From UBA11957 sp963603285 (lineage in GTDB: Bacteria > Bacillota > Clostridia > Lachnospirales > Lachnospiraceae), in assembly GCA_963603285.1 (NCBI GenBank), contig CAVCMG010000012.1, positions 1 through 64,000 of the forward strand: DNA of 64,000 nucleotides, given 5' to 3'. Below, in pieces: positions 1 to 8,199 of this stretch (position 1 is the first letter of the stretch; every line of letters begins with the position of its first letter). A program made the position numbers and the translations under genes. A model generated the notes under the pieces. The model searched no databases and was not told the DNA's origin. It saw only the letters and a program-made list of their open reading frames with translations.

Positions 1-24
1 CGGGTTCGATTCCCGCCTGGTCCA
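1..24 (+). tRNA. tRNA 3' end (partial, identity unknown)
   Basis: The window opens inside a tRNA. The T arm is visible as CGGG, loop TTCGATT, then CCCGC. It is followed by a 7-nt acceptor strand CTGGTCC and discriminator A. No CCA is encoded, because TAGG follows. The anticodon lies upstream of the window, so the isotype cannot be read. Confidence 0.85.
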
Positions 25-28
25 TAGG

Positions 29-56
29 AAAAGCCCTTGCATTTGCAAGGGCTTTT
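29..56 (+). terminator. intrinsic terminator of the tRNA
   Basis: An 11-bp GC-containing stem (AAGCCCTTGCA with its complement) and a 2-nt loop end in TTTTCTT. It starts 5 nt after the tRNA end. Confidence 0.9.
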
Positions 57-60
57 CTTG

Positions 61-109
61 CCTCAGTATATACATATAAAAGAAAGCTCCAGTGGAGATT
101 TCTTTTATT
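61..109 (+). repeat. terminator-associated palindromic repeat, copy 1
   Basis: The palindrome has arms ATAAAAGAAA and TTTCTTTTAT around CTCC-AGT-GGAG. It directly follows the tRNA terminator. The lead-in is CTCAGTATATACATATAAAAG, diverged from the CTTAGCATATAAAAG of other copies. Related copies are at 2850, 13712, 21482, 22354 and 42947. Confidence 0.75.
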
Positions 110-135
110 TATGCGGTCAAGTCCCGGCAACAGAA

Positions 136-561
136 TCAAAACAACGTTTCTTCATTTTCATCAAACAGTCTGTCATTAATTTCAAACAGATCCAGCTGGT
201 GTAACAATCCGTAATAGATGATGGCATCACGTTTCAGCTTGGGATACAGCTGGGCTATGCCACTGAGCTTCAGTAATTCCTGGGTTTCGTCAATGCATGC
301 ACCTAATCCGTAGCACAGGCACAAAAGACGGTTTCTGGATGGATTTCTACGCCCGGCAAAAATCTGGTGCAGATAGATTTCACTCATACCCGACTGTTTG
401 GCAAGGGCAGCCTTCGAAATATTCTTCTGCTGTAACAGACGATTTAACGATTCAGCTACACTTCTATTTACAAATTGTTCCTGGTTTCTGGACAAAAACT
501 GTGTCAGATCAGGTGAATCCATCAGTTCCTGCTGTAAACCATCCGTATCTTTCTGTTTCAT
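136..561 (-). CDS. XRE-family HTH regulator
   Basis: This 141-residue protein has a Cro/CI-type helix-turn-helix at about residues 30-90. The SKAALAKQSGMSEIYLHQIF core and a following GRRNPSRNRLL stretch match the family's recognition helix and cap. There is no sensor domain; the C-terminal 45 residues are unassigned. It is transcribed divergently from a Ser/Thr kinase gene 170 bp away. XRE regulators next to small kinases and zinc-ribbon proteins recur in Lachnospiraceae, so it probably controls or serves the same signalling unit (inference). The SD is weak (AAAGG, 7 nt from the ATG). Binding targets cannot be seen. Confidence 0.8.
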   Translation of the reverse strand: MKQKDTDGLQQELMDSPDLTQFLSRNQEQFVNRSVAESLNRLLQQKNISKAALAKQSGMSEIYLHQIFAGRRNPSRNRLLCLCYGLGACIDETQELLKLSGIAQLYPKLKRDAIIYYGLLHQLDLFEINDRLFDENEETLF

Positions 562-615
562 AATTTGTGCCTTTACAATGAAATTTTTGAAAAATATAAC
601 TGTTTATGATAGTAC

Positions 616-644
616 TTGCTGAAAATTTTCTAATAAGTTATAAT
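616..644 (+). promoter_or_regulatory. sigma-A-type promoter for the kinase operon
   Basis: TTGCTG, a 17-nt spacer and TATAAT lie 86 bp upstream of the kinase start, in the divergent XRE/kinase spacer. Confidence 0.65.
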
Positions 645-730
645 ATTTCAAATAGTACATAATAATCAAAATATACTATAAACGGTTTTGAAAAACAATA
701 TGCTGACCGCATAGTAATAAGGATAAAAAG

Positions 731-1435
731 ATGGATATATATGACAGCCTTCTGGAAGCAGTTCGTACCGAATACGATACGATCATGCTGATCAAAAAAA
801 GTGAACGGGGCGAGGTTTCACTGGTACGTCACAGAGAGTGTGCTACCCGTTATATTTTCCGGCATTTTTATGGAAGCAGCGAGGTGTATCAGCTGCTTCT
901 GGATGTTTCCTGTCCTAATCTTCCACAGATCATGGAAGTCGGTGAAAAGGATGGAAGGACAGTTCTGCTGGAAGAATATGTGCAGGGAGACACTCTTGCA
1001 GATATTCTGAAAGGTGGCCTTTTGACAGTTGCGGAGGCAAAGCAGATCACCCGGCAGCTGTGTATGGCGTTGTGGGTGTTGCATTCGAAAGGTGTGGTAC
1101 ACAGGGATGTCAAACCGGATAATGTGATCATACGGGGGAAAGAGGCCGTTCTGATCGATTTTGACGCATCCAGAATATATAAAAATGAGACGCAAAAGGA
1201 CACACACGTTCTGGGAACCACCGGATTTGCGGCACCGGAACAGTATGGTCTTTCGCAGTCTGACGGGCGTGCGGATATCTATGCGCTGGGTGTCCTGCTC
1301 AATATTATGCTGACAGGGGAGCACCCTTCAAGTAAGCTTGCCGACCGCAGAATGGGCCGGATTGTGCAGCGCTGCACGATGGTAAATCCGGAGAAAAGAT
1401 ATAAAAATATCCTTCATCTGATGGAAGTTTTATAG
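731..1435 (+). CDS. minimal Ser/Thr protein kinase, atypical active site
   Basis: The 234 residues cover essentially only a Hanks-type kinase domain. The catalytic loop HRDVKPDN is at about residues 122-130. The metal-binding loop reads DFD (about 143-145) instead of DFG. The activation segment ends in an intact FAAPEQYG (about 165-172). The subdomain II position reads YIFRHF, so the ATP-anchoring lysine appears replaced by arginine. There is no membrane anchor or PASTA extension, and the protein is shorter than PknB types (about 600 aa). SD AAGGAT precedes the ATG. The next gene, 88 bp downstream, encodes a zinc-ribbon membrane protein and may be substrate or partner. Fold assignment is firm; catalytic competence is uncertain. 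Confidence 0.85.
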   Translation: MDIYDSLLEAVRTEYDTIMLIKKSERGEVSLVRHRECATRYIFRHFYGSSEVYQLLLDVSCPNLPQIMEVGEKDGRTVLLEEYVQGDTLADILKGGLLTVAEAKQITRQLCMALWVLHSKGVVHRDVKPDNVIIRGKEAVLIDFDASRIYKNETQKDTHVLGTTGFAAPEQYGLSQSDGRADIYALGVLLNIMLTGEHPSSKLADRRMGRIVQRCTMVNPEKRYKNILHLMEVL

Positions 1436-1523
1436 ACAATACATGGATATTTCTCTGCAACTGTGAAAAGACAAAACGGTCAGGAAAATACTGTGAAAAA
1501 ATGAAAAAACAAGGGGAAAATGT

Positions 1524-2774
1524 ATGAGTAAGAAATGTGTAAACTGCGGACAGCCGCTTCCGGAAAATGCTTCGTTCTGTCCGCACTGTGCGACAGTCCA
1601 GACAGAAAAAAAGACGGTAAAAGCACCAAAACGGTGGAGAAAGAAAGTTGCGGCAGGGGTGATCCTTCTGGTGGTGGTGGCCCTCATTGGTGTGTTTTTT
1701 TCTGTGTACCACAGGCCAAAGACCTATGAAGGCGGTGCCAGCCTGGAGTATGCGGATGGACATGCATCCTACAAAGTATTACTGGCATTTTCTGCAAACG
1801 AGGGCATGACAGGTCATGCCACCGGAGAACGTACGGATACGCTGGCAGAGGGGATGGGAGATATGGCACTTCCCTGTCAGCTGTATGTTCTGGATCAGGA
1901 GAATGGAAAATTGGCCGGGGAAGAGTTTTCGGAAAAAATTGCGTCCTGCAAGGTGGATACGAGGCCGGCCCAAGGTTCGCAGAAAATGGAATATACAGAA
2001 CCGATGTACAATGAAGATTTTGCGAATGCTGCCTATACTTCCGATATTATGTACACGGCTGACAGTGGAACGAATGATATCCAGTGGACACTGACGATGA
2101 AAAATGGCGATGTACTGACCCTCAGTACCCGGCTTTCGATTGAAAAACTGACTGCGGTTACATATTCTGCTAAAGATACACCGATGGAAACGACAGAAGA
2201 ACTGAAAGCTTTACTGGATGACATTGAAGCGAATGTAGAGGTGGACAGACCGGTACGGCTGTATCTTCCGGCAGTGACCTATGACGGAGATATCACATTT
2301 GGAGATCATGCCTGGGGGATTTATGGAAGCTGCGAGGGAGATGCTGTGACCACATTCACCGGAACGGTCAGTATAAAGGGACAAAATGGAAATTATGCAG
2401 AACTGTCAGATATTGCATTTAAAGGTACATCCGGTATCGGTCTGGCTGCGTATTGCCTGGTAGATTTATCCGAGTGCAGCTTTGATGGCTGGGACACGGC
2501 TGCGATCGCACAGGATGGGGCCTGGGTAAGTGCCAGAGACAGTTCCTTCACAAACAATGTCGTTGGTCTGAAATTTAACAGCACCATGTCCTATGGTACT
2601 GCTCCGGATTATGTAAACAATACATTTACCGGAAATAAAACGGCTGTCTGCATCGATGCACTGCCGGGAGATGAAACCCTTGATTTTGCCGGAAGTACAT
2701 TCAGTGGAAATGAGACAGATATTGATAACAAGGCGCAGCATGGGGTAGATACGGCACGGGCAATATTTGAATAA
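1524..2774 (+). CDS. zinc-ribbon, single-TM protein with extracytoplasmic beta-helix-like domain
   Basis: This 416-residue protein has three parts. Residues 1-25 form a zinc ribbon with two CxxC knuckles (CVNCG and CPHCA). Residues 35-65 are a basic stretch followed by one transmembrane segment. The rest is predicted to lie outside the membrane. From about residue 240 there are short repeated beta-strand units of the type DISF, SFTNN, NTFTGN and STFSGNETDI, typical of right-handed parallel beta-helix (pectate-lyase-like) folds. The zinc ribbon faces the cytosol, where the upstream kinase would be. SD AAGGGG precedes the ATG. A sensor or surface-binding role is inferred; no enzyme active site is recognisable. 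Confidence 0.7.
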   Translation: MSKKCVNCGQPLPENASFCPHCATVQTEKKTVKAPKRWRKKVAAGVILLVVVALIGVFFSVYHRPKTYEGGASLEYADGHASYKVLLAFSANEGMTGHATGERTDTLAEGMGDMALPCQLYVLDQENGKLAGEEFSEKIASCKVDTRPAQGSQKMEYTEPMYNEDFANAAYTSDIMYTADSGTNDIQWTLTMKNGDVLTLSTRLSIEKLTAVTYSAKDTPMETTEELKALLDDIEANVEVDRPVRLYLPAVTYDGDITFGDHAWGIYGSCEGDAVTTFTGTVSIKGQNGNYAELSDIAFKGTSGIGLAAYCLVDLSECSFDGWDTAAIAQDGAWVSARDSSFTNNVVGLKFNSTMSYGTAPDYVNNTFTGNKTAVCIDALPGDETLDFAGSTFSGNETDIDNKAQHGVDTARAIFE

Positions 2775-2813
2775 AGGCACAGACAGTCGATACTATATGA
2801 AAAAAATGCTCGC

Positions 2814-2849
2814 AAAGGCTCTCACAACAAACGTTGTGGGGGCTTTTTT
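2814..2849 (+). terminator. intrinsic terminator of the kinase operon
   Basis: The stem pairs CTCACAAC with GTTGTGGG around loop AAAC and is followed by six T. Confidence 0.85.
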
Positions 2850-2863
2850 GACTTAGCATATAT
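2850..2863 (+). repeat. terminator-associated repeat, copy 2 (lead-in only)
   Basis: GACTTAGCATATA directly follows the terminator T-tract. The palindromic half is missing, so this is a truncated copy. Confidence 0.55.
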
Positions 2864-2988
2864 TTGTGAAAAAAATAAACGTTATACTATGCTGTGAGGT
2901 AATGGTTTTTCTGGCCGGTTTAATCTATATTAATTTACATATATGTCTTACACGGACCATATGAGAAAAAAAGAAAAGAGGAAACCGC

Positions 2989-5562
2989 ATGAAAAAGAAC
3001 ACAATTGCATTGCTTCTGGCGCTGTCCCTCACTCTGACGCAGAGTGTGGAAATGGTTGTGCCGGTGGCGGCCAGTGAACTGAACACAGAGATTACACAGG
3101 AAGTGGTGCAGGAGGAAACTGAAGCAGAGGAGGAAATGACCGGCAGTGACACAGCGGAGGCTGATGTTTCTGAAACTATAGCTTCCGATGAGGTTACTTC
3201 AGAAGATGCAGCAGAGAATCGTACAGAAGTGAATCGTCAGGAGGAAGAAAAACAGAATGTCGAATCCGTAGTGAAAGAAGATACAGAAAATGGTACGGAT
3301 GTGGTGGAAGTTCTGGATGCAGGAGACGAAGGTAAAACTGTCGAAAGTGATATTTCGGAGGAGGACAGTGACTATCTGCTGACGCCACAGGAACTGAAAG
3401 ATGCGGAAGGAAATCCACTCAACCCGTTTGTGGGAGAAACTGTTGACATTGTGGATCTGGGTGTAAAGCTTTACCAATATGAGGACGGAAATAAAGTACC
3501 GGTTGAGACGGTAAATGGGCATTCGGTGAAAATCGTAGTGGCAAAAAATGACTATGACTCGAGAGCATGGGAACCGGCAGGAACGGATCAAAATCAGGAT
3601 ATCACGAAACTGACCAGAATATCTGAGGAGGCTACATATGTCTCCCTGACGGCCATGTGCGAGGATGATAATGGAGAATGGAATTCGATTGCCAGCAAAA
3701 CGTATGATATTGCCGAGGCTGATCTGGGTGATGAAGAAAAGAATCCATATTACCTGAACACTGACTACGAAGATACCATCGGAGAGTGTGCCATGCTGCC
3801 GGAACATGAGATGACGATCAAAACGCAGCTGATGCAAAAAGAGGATTGGTCGCCGGTAGAAGCGTATAAACTGAAGGTCTTATTTGCACCATCTGCTGTT
3901 ACTGTTACAGTAAAAGAAAATGGCAAGGATCTTCTTGTGAAATCAGGAAACAAAACCGGTTCGTTTACCTGTTATGTATCTGTACTTCTGCCGGATGAAA
4001 AAGGTGCATATAAAGAAGCCTTTAAAAACCGTGTAATTGTTGAGGTCAGCAAATATCTGCTGATGCCACAGGAATTGAAGGATCAGGCAGGAAAACCGAT
4101 CAATCCGGCTGTCGGAGAATCCATCAATCTTGCAGATCTAGGTGTGAAGCTGGGAAAATACAGCGATGGAAAGATTGATCTGATTGATAATGTGGATGGA
4201 CATTCGGTGAAAATCGTGGTGGCCAGCTGGATCGATGAGGAAACAGGAAAAACAGAATATGATTGTGATCTGGAAGCCTGGGATATTAAGGCGGTGGAAG
4301 GACAGGATCTGCCAATTCTGACCAGAAAACAGGGATATTTTACACGTATTGGACTGACGGCTTTGTGTCAGGATGCTGACAGCGGCTGGTATCAGATTGC
4401 CCGTAAGGAATATGATATTGCTGAAGCTGAAGAAGCACACAGTCATGCATGGGTTTTCAGTAAGATTGTAAAAGAACCAACCTGTACAGAAGAGGGAAGC
4501 AAGATTGAAAAATGCACATCCTGTGAGGAAGAAAGGACGGTAAGCATCCCGGCCAAGGGTCATACGGAAGTGAAGGATGCAGCTGTAGCAGCAACCTGTA
4601 CAGTGGCCGGAAAGACGGCAGGAAGCCATTGTTCCGTATGTGGTAAAGTGCTGAAAGCACAGGAGACAATCCCGGCAAAGGGTCATACGGAAGTAAAAGA
4701 CGCTGCCATTGTACCTACGGCGCTTGTGGAAGGCAAAACAGAGGGAAGCCATTGTTCTGTATGTGGTACAGTGCTTAAAAAGCAGGATACCATTGCAAAA
4801 CTGACACCGATCATTACGCTGACAGCACCGGATCTGAAGATGAGAACGGGACAGAGTACAACTGCATTCCGGGCAAAAGAATTTGCGGCAGGTGATTATG
4901 TCACAGCGGTTACTTCCAGCAATCCGGGAATTGTTAAAGTAACAGAGGTAAAGAAAAACGGAACCTTCAGGCTTACTGCAGGAAAGAAAAAAGGCAATGC
5001 GACCGTTACCGTTACTCTGGTCAGTGGCAGGAAAGCTACATTTAAAGTTACTGTACAGAAGGGCGCAGTAAAAACGACAAAGATCACAACATCGGCAAAA
5101 ACGCTGACGCTTACCAAGGGGGATACCTATAAAAAACTGGCATCTTCTATCTCCGTTACTCCGGTAACCAGCAAGGAAAAGATTACCTACACTTCTTCTA
5201 ATAAGAAAGTGGCTACAGTCAGCAAAAATGGTGTTATCCGGGCAAAAAAAGCAGGCACAGCGAAGATTACTGTCAAATCCGGTAAAAAGAAAGTGGTTGT
5301 AACGGTGAAGGTTAAGACTGTGAAAACAACCAATATCTCCGGTATACCGGCAACAAAGCGGATTAAAAAAGGAAAAACGTTCAGGATCAAAGCCGTGGCA
5401 ACGCCAAAGAATACCGATGAAAAGATCACATTCAAATCATCAAATAAAAAAGTTGCGACGGTAACATCCAAAGGCGTGGTCAAAGGAAAGAAGAAAGGAA
5501 CGGCAACGATCACTGTGCAGAGTGGTTCAAAGAAAGTGACATGTAAAGTAACTGTGAAATAG
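2989..5562 (+). CDS. large secreted protein with tandem repeats and C-terminal Ig-like (Big_2) domains
   Basis: The 857 residues begin with a signal peptide (MKKN, hydrophobic core, cleavage near VAA-SE). A very acidic Glu/Ser/Thr-rich stretch runs to about residue 125. Two related modules of about 110 residues follow, starting near 127 and 354. Both begin YLL-PQELKD and share GHSVKIVVA and a D-GVKL core. At about 484-600 there are repeated histidine/cysteine motifs (KGHTEVKDAA, SHCSVCGKVL) common in clostridial surface proteins. Residues from about 690 to the end form two Big_2 folds with SSNKKVATV and KKGTATITV signatures and a strongly basic lysine-rich composition. No LPxTG or SLH anchor is seen, so attachment may be through the basic C-terminus. 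Function is unknown. SD GAGG precedes the ATG. Confidence 0.8.
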   Translation: MKKNTIALLLALSLTLTQSVEMVVPVAASELNTEITQEVVQEETEAEEEMTGSDTAEADVSETIASDEVTSEDAAENRTEVNRQEEEKQNVESVVKEDTENGTDVVEVLDAGDEGKTVESDISEEDSDYLLTPQELKDAEGNPLNPFVGETVDIVDLGVKLYQYEDGNKVPVETVNGHSVKIVVAKNDYDSRAWEPAGTDQNQDITKLTRISEEATYVSLTAMCEDDNGEWNSIASKTYDIAEADLGDEEKNPYYLNTDYEDTIGECAMLPEHEMTIKTQLMQKEDWSPVEAYKLKVLFAPSAVTVTVKENGKDLLVKSGNKTGSFTCYVSVLLPDEKGAYKEAFKNRVIVEVSKYLLMPQELKDQAGKPINPAVGESINLADLGVKLGKYSDGKIDLIDNVDGHSVKIVVASWIDEETGKTEYDCDLEAWDIKAVEGQDLPILTRKQGYFTRIGLTALCQDADSGWYQIARKEYDIAEAEEAHSHAWVFSKIVKEPTCTEEGSKIEKCTSCEEERTVSIPAKGHTEVKDAAVAATCTVAGKTAGSHCSVCGKVLKAQETIPAKGHTEVKDAAIVPTALVEGKTEGSHCSVCGTVLKKQDTIAKLTPIITLTAPDLKMRTGQSTTAFRAKEFAAGDYVTAVTSSNPGIVKVTEVKKNGTFRLTAGKKKGNATVTVTLVSGRKATFKVTVQKGAVKTTKITTSAKTLTLTKGDTYKKLASSISVTPVTSKEKITYTSSNKKVATVSKNGVIRAKKAGTAKITVKSGKKKVVVTVKVKTVKTTNISGIPATKRIKKGKTFRIKAVATPKNTDEKITFKSSNKKVATVTSKGVVKGKKKGTATITVQSGSKKVTCKVTVK

Positions 5563-5582
5563 TTTGCAAGGAAGATTTCTAT

Positions 5583-5611
5583 TTGACAAATAGCATAATA
5601 ATCCTTATAAT
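5583..5611 (+). promoter_or_regulatory. perfect consensus promoter of an antisense RNA
   Basis: TTGACA, exactly 17 nt, then TATAAT. No convincing + strand gene follows. A short transcript from about 5618 would run to the hairpin at 5672-5716, against the toxin gene. Confidence 0.85.
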
Positions 5612-5617
5612 ATACTT

Positions 5618-5720
5618 AACAAGGCAGCCGGAAGGTGAGTGCCATCACCCGATCTGGCGAAAAATCAATTTAAGAAATAGCCGTCGACTTTTGCAGGGTC
5701 AGGACGGCTATTTCTTATGT
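5618..5720 (+). ncRNA. candidate antisense antitoxin RNA (RatA-like logic)
   Basis: A transcript of about 100 nt is predicted between the consensus promoter and the shared terminator. Its 3' end is complementary to the 3' end of the toxin reading frame, including the stop codon. It contains no strong reading frame with an SD. TxpA/RatA and BsrG/SR4 have the same arrangement: toxin mRNA and antitoxin RNA converge and overlap at their 3' ends. The 5' end is inferred from the -10 box. Confidence 0.65.
5672..5716. terminator. bidirectional terminator shared by toxin and antitoxin RNA
   Basis: A 14-bp perfect stem (AAGAAATAGCCGTC and its complement) has a 17-nt loop. The toxin stop codon lies inside the stem. 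A T-rich run follows on the minus strand; only a weak one follows on the plus strand. Confidence 0.7.
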
Positions 5721-5791
5721 GTATACGTCAAAATTGCGACAATGAGTAATGCAGTAGTAAGTATAATTTGCAATTCTTCATATGTACTCAT
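5708..5791 (-). CDS. small hydrophobic holin-like type I toxin (27 aa)
   Basis: The frame starts MSTYEELQII, has one hydrophobic segment (ALLIVAIL), and ends TYTHKK. This is the typical make-up of the putative holin-like toxin family (PF16935, relatives of TxpA): short polar N-terminus, one transmembrane helix, and a short tail ending in basic residues. A strong SD (GGGAGGG) lies about 8 nt before the ATG; an in-frame GTG three codons earlier is less well placed. The expected role is insertion into the membrane when not silenced by the overlapping + strand RNA. Upstream promoter elements on the minus strand are weak (TAATAT near 5862). Family placement is by pattern recognition. Confidence 0.75.
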   Translation of the reverse strand: MSTYEELQIILTTALLIVAILTYTHKK

Positions 5792-5970
5792 AATAATCAC
5801 CCTCCCTGTAAGGCTCAGATCGGATGAGAACACGTCCCCCGGCTACCCGGTTAAATATATTATGTTAGAAAATGGATATAAAAAGACTTGCTAAATGATT
5901 AGAACAATAGATATACACAATTATAAACGATTTTATAATATTTGCAATAATAAAAGAAAATAAAAATAAG

Positions 5971-6020
5971 AAACTGTTATGCTACTTAACCATTTGTAAA
6001 TGGTAGAGCATAACAGTTTT
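5971..6020 (-). terminator. bidirectional terminator downstream of mgsA
   Basis: A 13-bp stem (AAACTGTTATGCT and its complement) with a 23-nt loop is flanked by A and T runs. It lies 25 bp beyond the mgsA stop. Confidence 0.75.
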
Positions 6021-6045
6021 ATAATTGTGTGGCATATGAAGAAAA

Positions 6046-6516
6046 TCACAGTTTCCCTGACGCCCGTTCTTCAACGGTATGAGAAAAATTCTCAACGTTG
6101 TGCGAATATTCCTCATCCATCAGTGTGGAGTGCAGTAGAAAATCAGCGGTAGCCGGATTGTTGGCCATGGGGATATCGTAGACTTGGGCGATACGAAGCA
6201 GAGCTTTGACATCCGGGTCATGTGGCTGTGCTGCCAGTGGGTCAGAAAAGAAGATGACCATATCGATCGCACCCTCAACGATGCGGGCACCGATCTGCTG
6301 GTCACCACCCAGCGGGCCACTGTTGTAGCCTTTGACGGTAAGACCCACCTGATCTGTGATCATGCGGGCGGTAGTACCTGTACCGCACAGATTATGTTTC
6401 TGTAAAATCTCTTTATTATCTGCACACCATTTGAGCATTTCCTGCTTTTTTCCATCGTGGGCGATCAGGGCGATATTTTTCTTTACGCCAATCGTCATGG
6501 TTAAGTATTTGATCAT
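6046..6516 (-). CDS. mgsA: methylglyoxal synthase
   Basis: The enzyme converts dihydroxyacetone phosphate to methylglyoxal and phosphate, a cytoplasmic bypass that relieves sugar-phosphate build-up. At 156 residues it has about the usual length for the family. Diagnostic motifs are IALIAHDGKK near the N-terminus, CGTGTTA (phosphate binding, about residues 44-50), GPLGGDQQIGA (about 67-77) with the catalytic Asp region, and FFSDPL. AAGGAGG lies 7 nt before the chosen ATG; a second in-frame ATG (MTIGVKKN) seven codons in is not preceded by an SD. The gene is monocistronic, with its own terminator. Confidence 0.96.
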   Translation of the reverse strand: MIKYLTMTIGVKKNIALIAHDGKKQEMLKWCADNKEILQKHNLCGTGTTARMITDQVGLTVKGYNSGPLGGDQQIGARIVEGAIDMVIFFSDPLAAQPHDPDVKALLRIAQVYDIPMANNPATADFLLHSTLMDEEYSHNVENFSHTVEERASGKL

Positions 6517-6668
6517 AGATAAACCCTCCTTAAACCAGTATTGTATATGGGCATATTAAAGAAAAAAAGGTTTTTTGTCAAAATCTGTGTAAAATCTTTG
6601 GCACAATAAACGTATATGCTGCAATTGAAAAATGCATATACTGTCTGGGTGATGGCATGTCAAAAGTC

Positions 6669-7112
6669 TTATTCCTCGTGTGCATGGTCATACAGCTTCT
6701 GTATTTCAGCCGGCAGATGATCCGGCAACATATGGGAGAGATTTTCTTCACTGCCATCCGTCAGAGCTGTTTCATAATACCAGCATTTGTAACGGATCAT
6801 ATCCAGCGTGCGGGACAGTTGTTCCATCTGCTGCTCAACGACTTCTTTCTGATGCAGGAAAAAATCGTGGCGGGTCTGGTAGGTAGAGGGGCCTTCAGCA
6901 CACCATTGCATAAACTGTTTGATGTTCTTGATTTCGAGTCCACTTCGTTTCAGACAGTCGATGATGCGCAGTGTCTCGACTTCCCTTTCGGTAAACTGTC
7001 GGATACCGGAAGCACGCTGCAGGTGGGGAAATAAGCCCTCTTTGTCGTAGTAGCGCAGAGTGGAGACCGGCAGGTCAAACATTTCTGAGATTTGTCCTAT
7101 CGTATATGTCAT
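6669..7112 (-). CDS. MerR-family regulator
   Basis: This 147-residue protein starts MTYTIGQISEMF. The N-terminal winged helix (TYTIGQISEMFDLPVSTLRYYDKEGL) is diagnostic of MerR. It is followed by a coiled-coil dimerisation region (KEVVEQQMEQLSRTL) and a short tail. There is no metal-binding cysteine pair, so it is more like the oxidative, aldehyde or drug-responsive MerR subgroups. The chosen ATG has AAAGGAA 5 nt upstream; an upstream in-frame ATG adds 15 residues unlike the family. The target is not obvious: mgsA lies downstream in the same direction, about 150 bp away, and a composite transposon now separates it from whatever lay upstream. Confidence 0.85.
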   Translation of the reverse strand: MTYTIGQISEMFDLPVSTLRYYDKEGLFPHLQRASGIRQFTEREVETLRIIDCLKRSGLEIKNIKQFMQWCAEGPSTYQTRHDFFLHQKEVVEQQMEQLSRTLDMIRYKCWYYETALTDGSEENLSHMLPDHLPAEIQKLYDHAHEE

Positions 7113-7140
7113 GTGATTTCCTTTCGTTATACAGGGAATG

Positions 7141-7179
7141 GAATACGATGCTGACACAATGACAGGGAAGATCGTATTC
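7141..7179 (-). other. hairpin in the merR leader
   Basis: GAATACGAT and ATCGTATTC form a 9-bp perfect inverted repeat separated by 21 nt, between the merR start and its putative operator. There is no T-tract, so it is a leader structure or second operator. Confidence 0.35.
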
Positions 7180-7189
7180 GCATATAAAG

Positions 7190-7206
7190 TTGACTTTAAC
7201 TGTCAA
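7190..7206. promoter_or_regulatory. candidate MerR operator
   Basis: TTGAC-AGTTAAA-GTCAA (read on the minus strand) is a 5-7-5 dyad overlapping a TTGACA-like -35 box upstream of merR. MerR proteins usually bind dyads within a promoter spacer, and autoregulation would fit. Confidence 0.4.
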
Positions 7207-7220
7207 AACCATACCATAGA

Positions 7221-7320
7221 ATATACAGAAAGTCAAAATCCAATAAAACGTACTGAAATAGAGAAAGTCCAATCGGAGAGAAAAAATACCGATGTACCAT
7301 ATGTACATGGTCAGGTCTTC
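7221..7320 (+). repeat. 100-bp direct repeat, left copy (target duplication)
   Basis: It is identical to 15233-15332 except for one base (AAAACG here, AAAGCG there). The repeat ends exactly where the left IS terminus begins, and the other copy starts exactly after the right IS terminus. IS1634-type elements are known for unusually long, variable target duplications, so this is read as the target site duplication. Confidence 0.85.
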
Positions 7321-8124
7321 CACACTTTTGCAGCAACATATGTTCGTTTATAGCTTGAAAGCCTTTTAGTTAGCGGCTCACAAGCTTTTTTATAGCGTTT
7401 TGTGACGTTTTGCGGTATAATAAATATTATATACGAAACGGAGTGTCAATTATGTATCTCAAGAAAACGCCAAAATACAAGGGCCACTTCTTATGGTGCC
7501 GCCAAATATGTGAAAAAAGTGGACTATGACAAAGAAACCGGGGAAATCCTTACGGCTTCATCCATTCTGGACATCAACGAGGAAAAGATCCGGGAAGAGG
7601 AAGCCCTGGATGGTTACTATATGCTCCTGACCAGTGAAATGGACACACCAGACGATGAGATCATTGACATATATCGCGGACTGTGGCGCATCGAAGAATC
7701 CTTCAAAGTAACGAAAAGTGAATTGGAAGCAAGACCTGTATATGTCTGGACAAAAGAACATATCGAAGCGCATTTCCTGACTTGTTTTGTTGCCCTGACA
7801 ATAGCAAGGATACTGGAAAACAAACTTGGGCAAAAATACAGTATCGGAGCAATCCTTTAGTCCCTGTCCAAAGCAGAATGCAGTCTGGTTCAGCAAAACT
7901 ATTATCTATTCGATTATTATGATGAAGTACTAAGAGATATCGGATTGATTTTGGATATTGATTTTGAAAAACGTATTCGAACTTTAGGAGAAATAAAAAA
8001 AATTTTGGCAATGACAAAAAAGCCAAAAAACACCATGAAAAAATGACAAAACGGAAAAGCCGCAATCCAGCATAAACACTGGGATTGCGGCCATTTTTAA
8101 TCTACTTTACCTGCAAAAGTCAGG
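7321..8124 (+). pseudogene. IS1634-family transposase, internally deleted copy (left)
   Basis: The left terminus, a promoter-like leader and the true transposase start (MYLKKTPKYKG at 7452) are present. The frame then jumps by an internal deletion near 7487 to the C-terminal catalytic part (VDYDKETGEIL, YRGLWRIEESFK). The Y-x-RW-IEE-FK block with the last catalytic Glu is typical of IS4/IS1634 DDE transposases. An in-frame TAG at 7858 splits off the last 60 codons. The 607 bp from 7518 are identical to 14626-15232. Confidence 0.85.
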
Positions 8125-8199
8125 TTATATTACCATGAATGTGGTCCCTTGGCAAGTGGTTTTTCTTGTTTTTTCAAAAGTCGTTACATATGGGCTTTC

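Noticed and set aside
5583..5894. 103-codon + strand reading frame over the toxin region
   Set aside because: It begins in a promoter, has no SD, crosses a perfect terminator hairpin, and lies opposite a small toxin gene with a strong SD.
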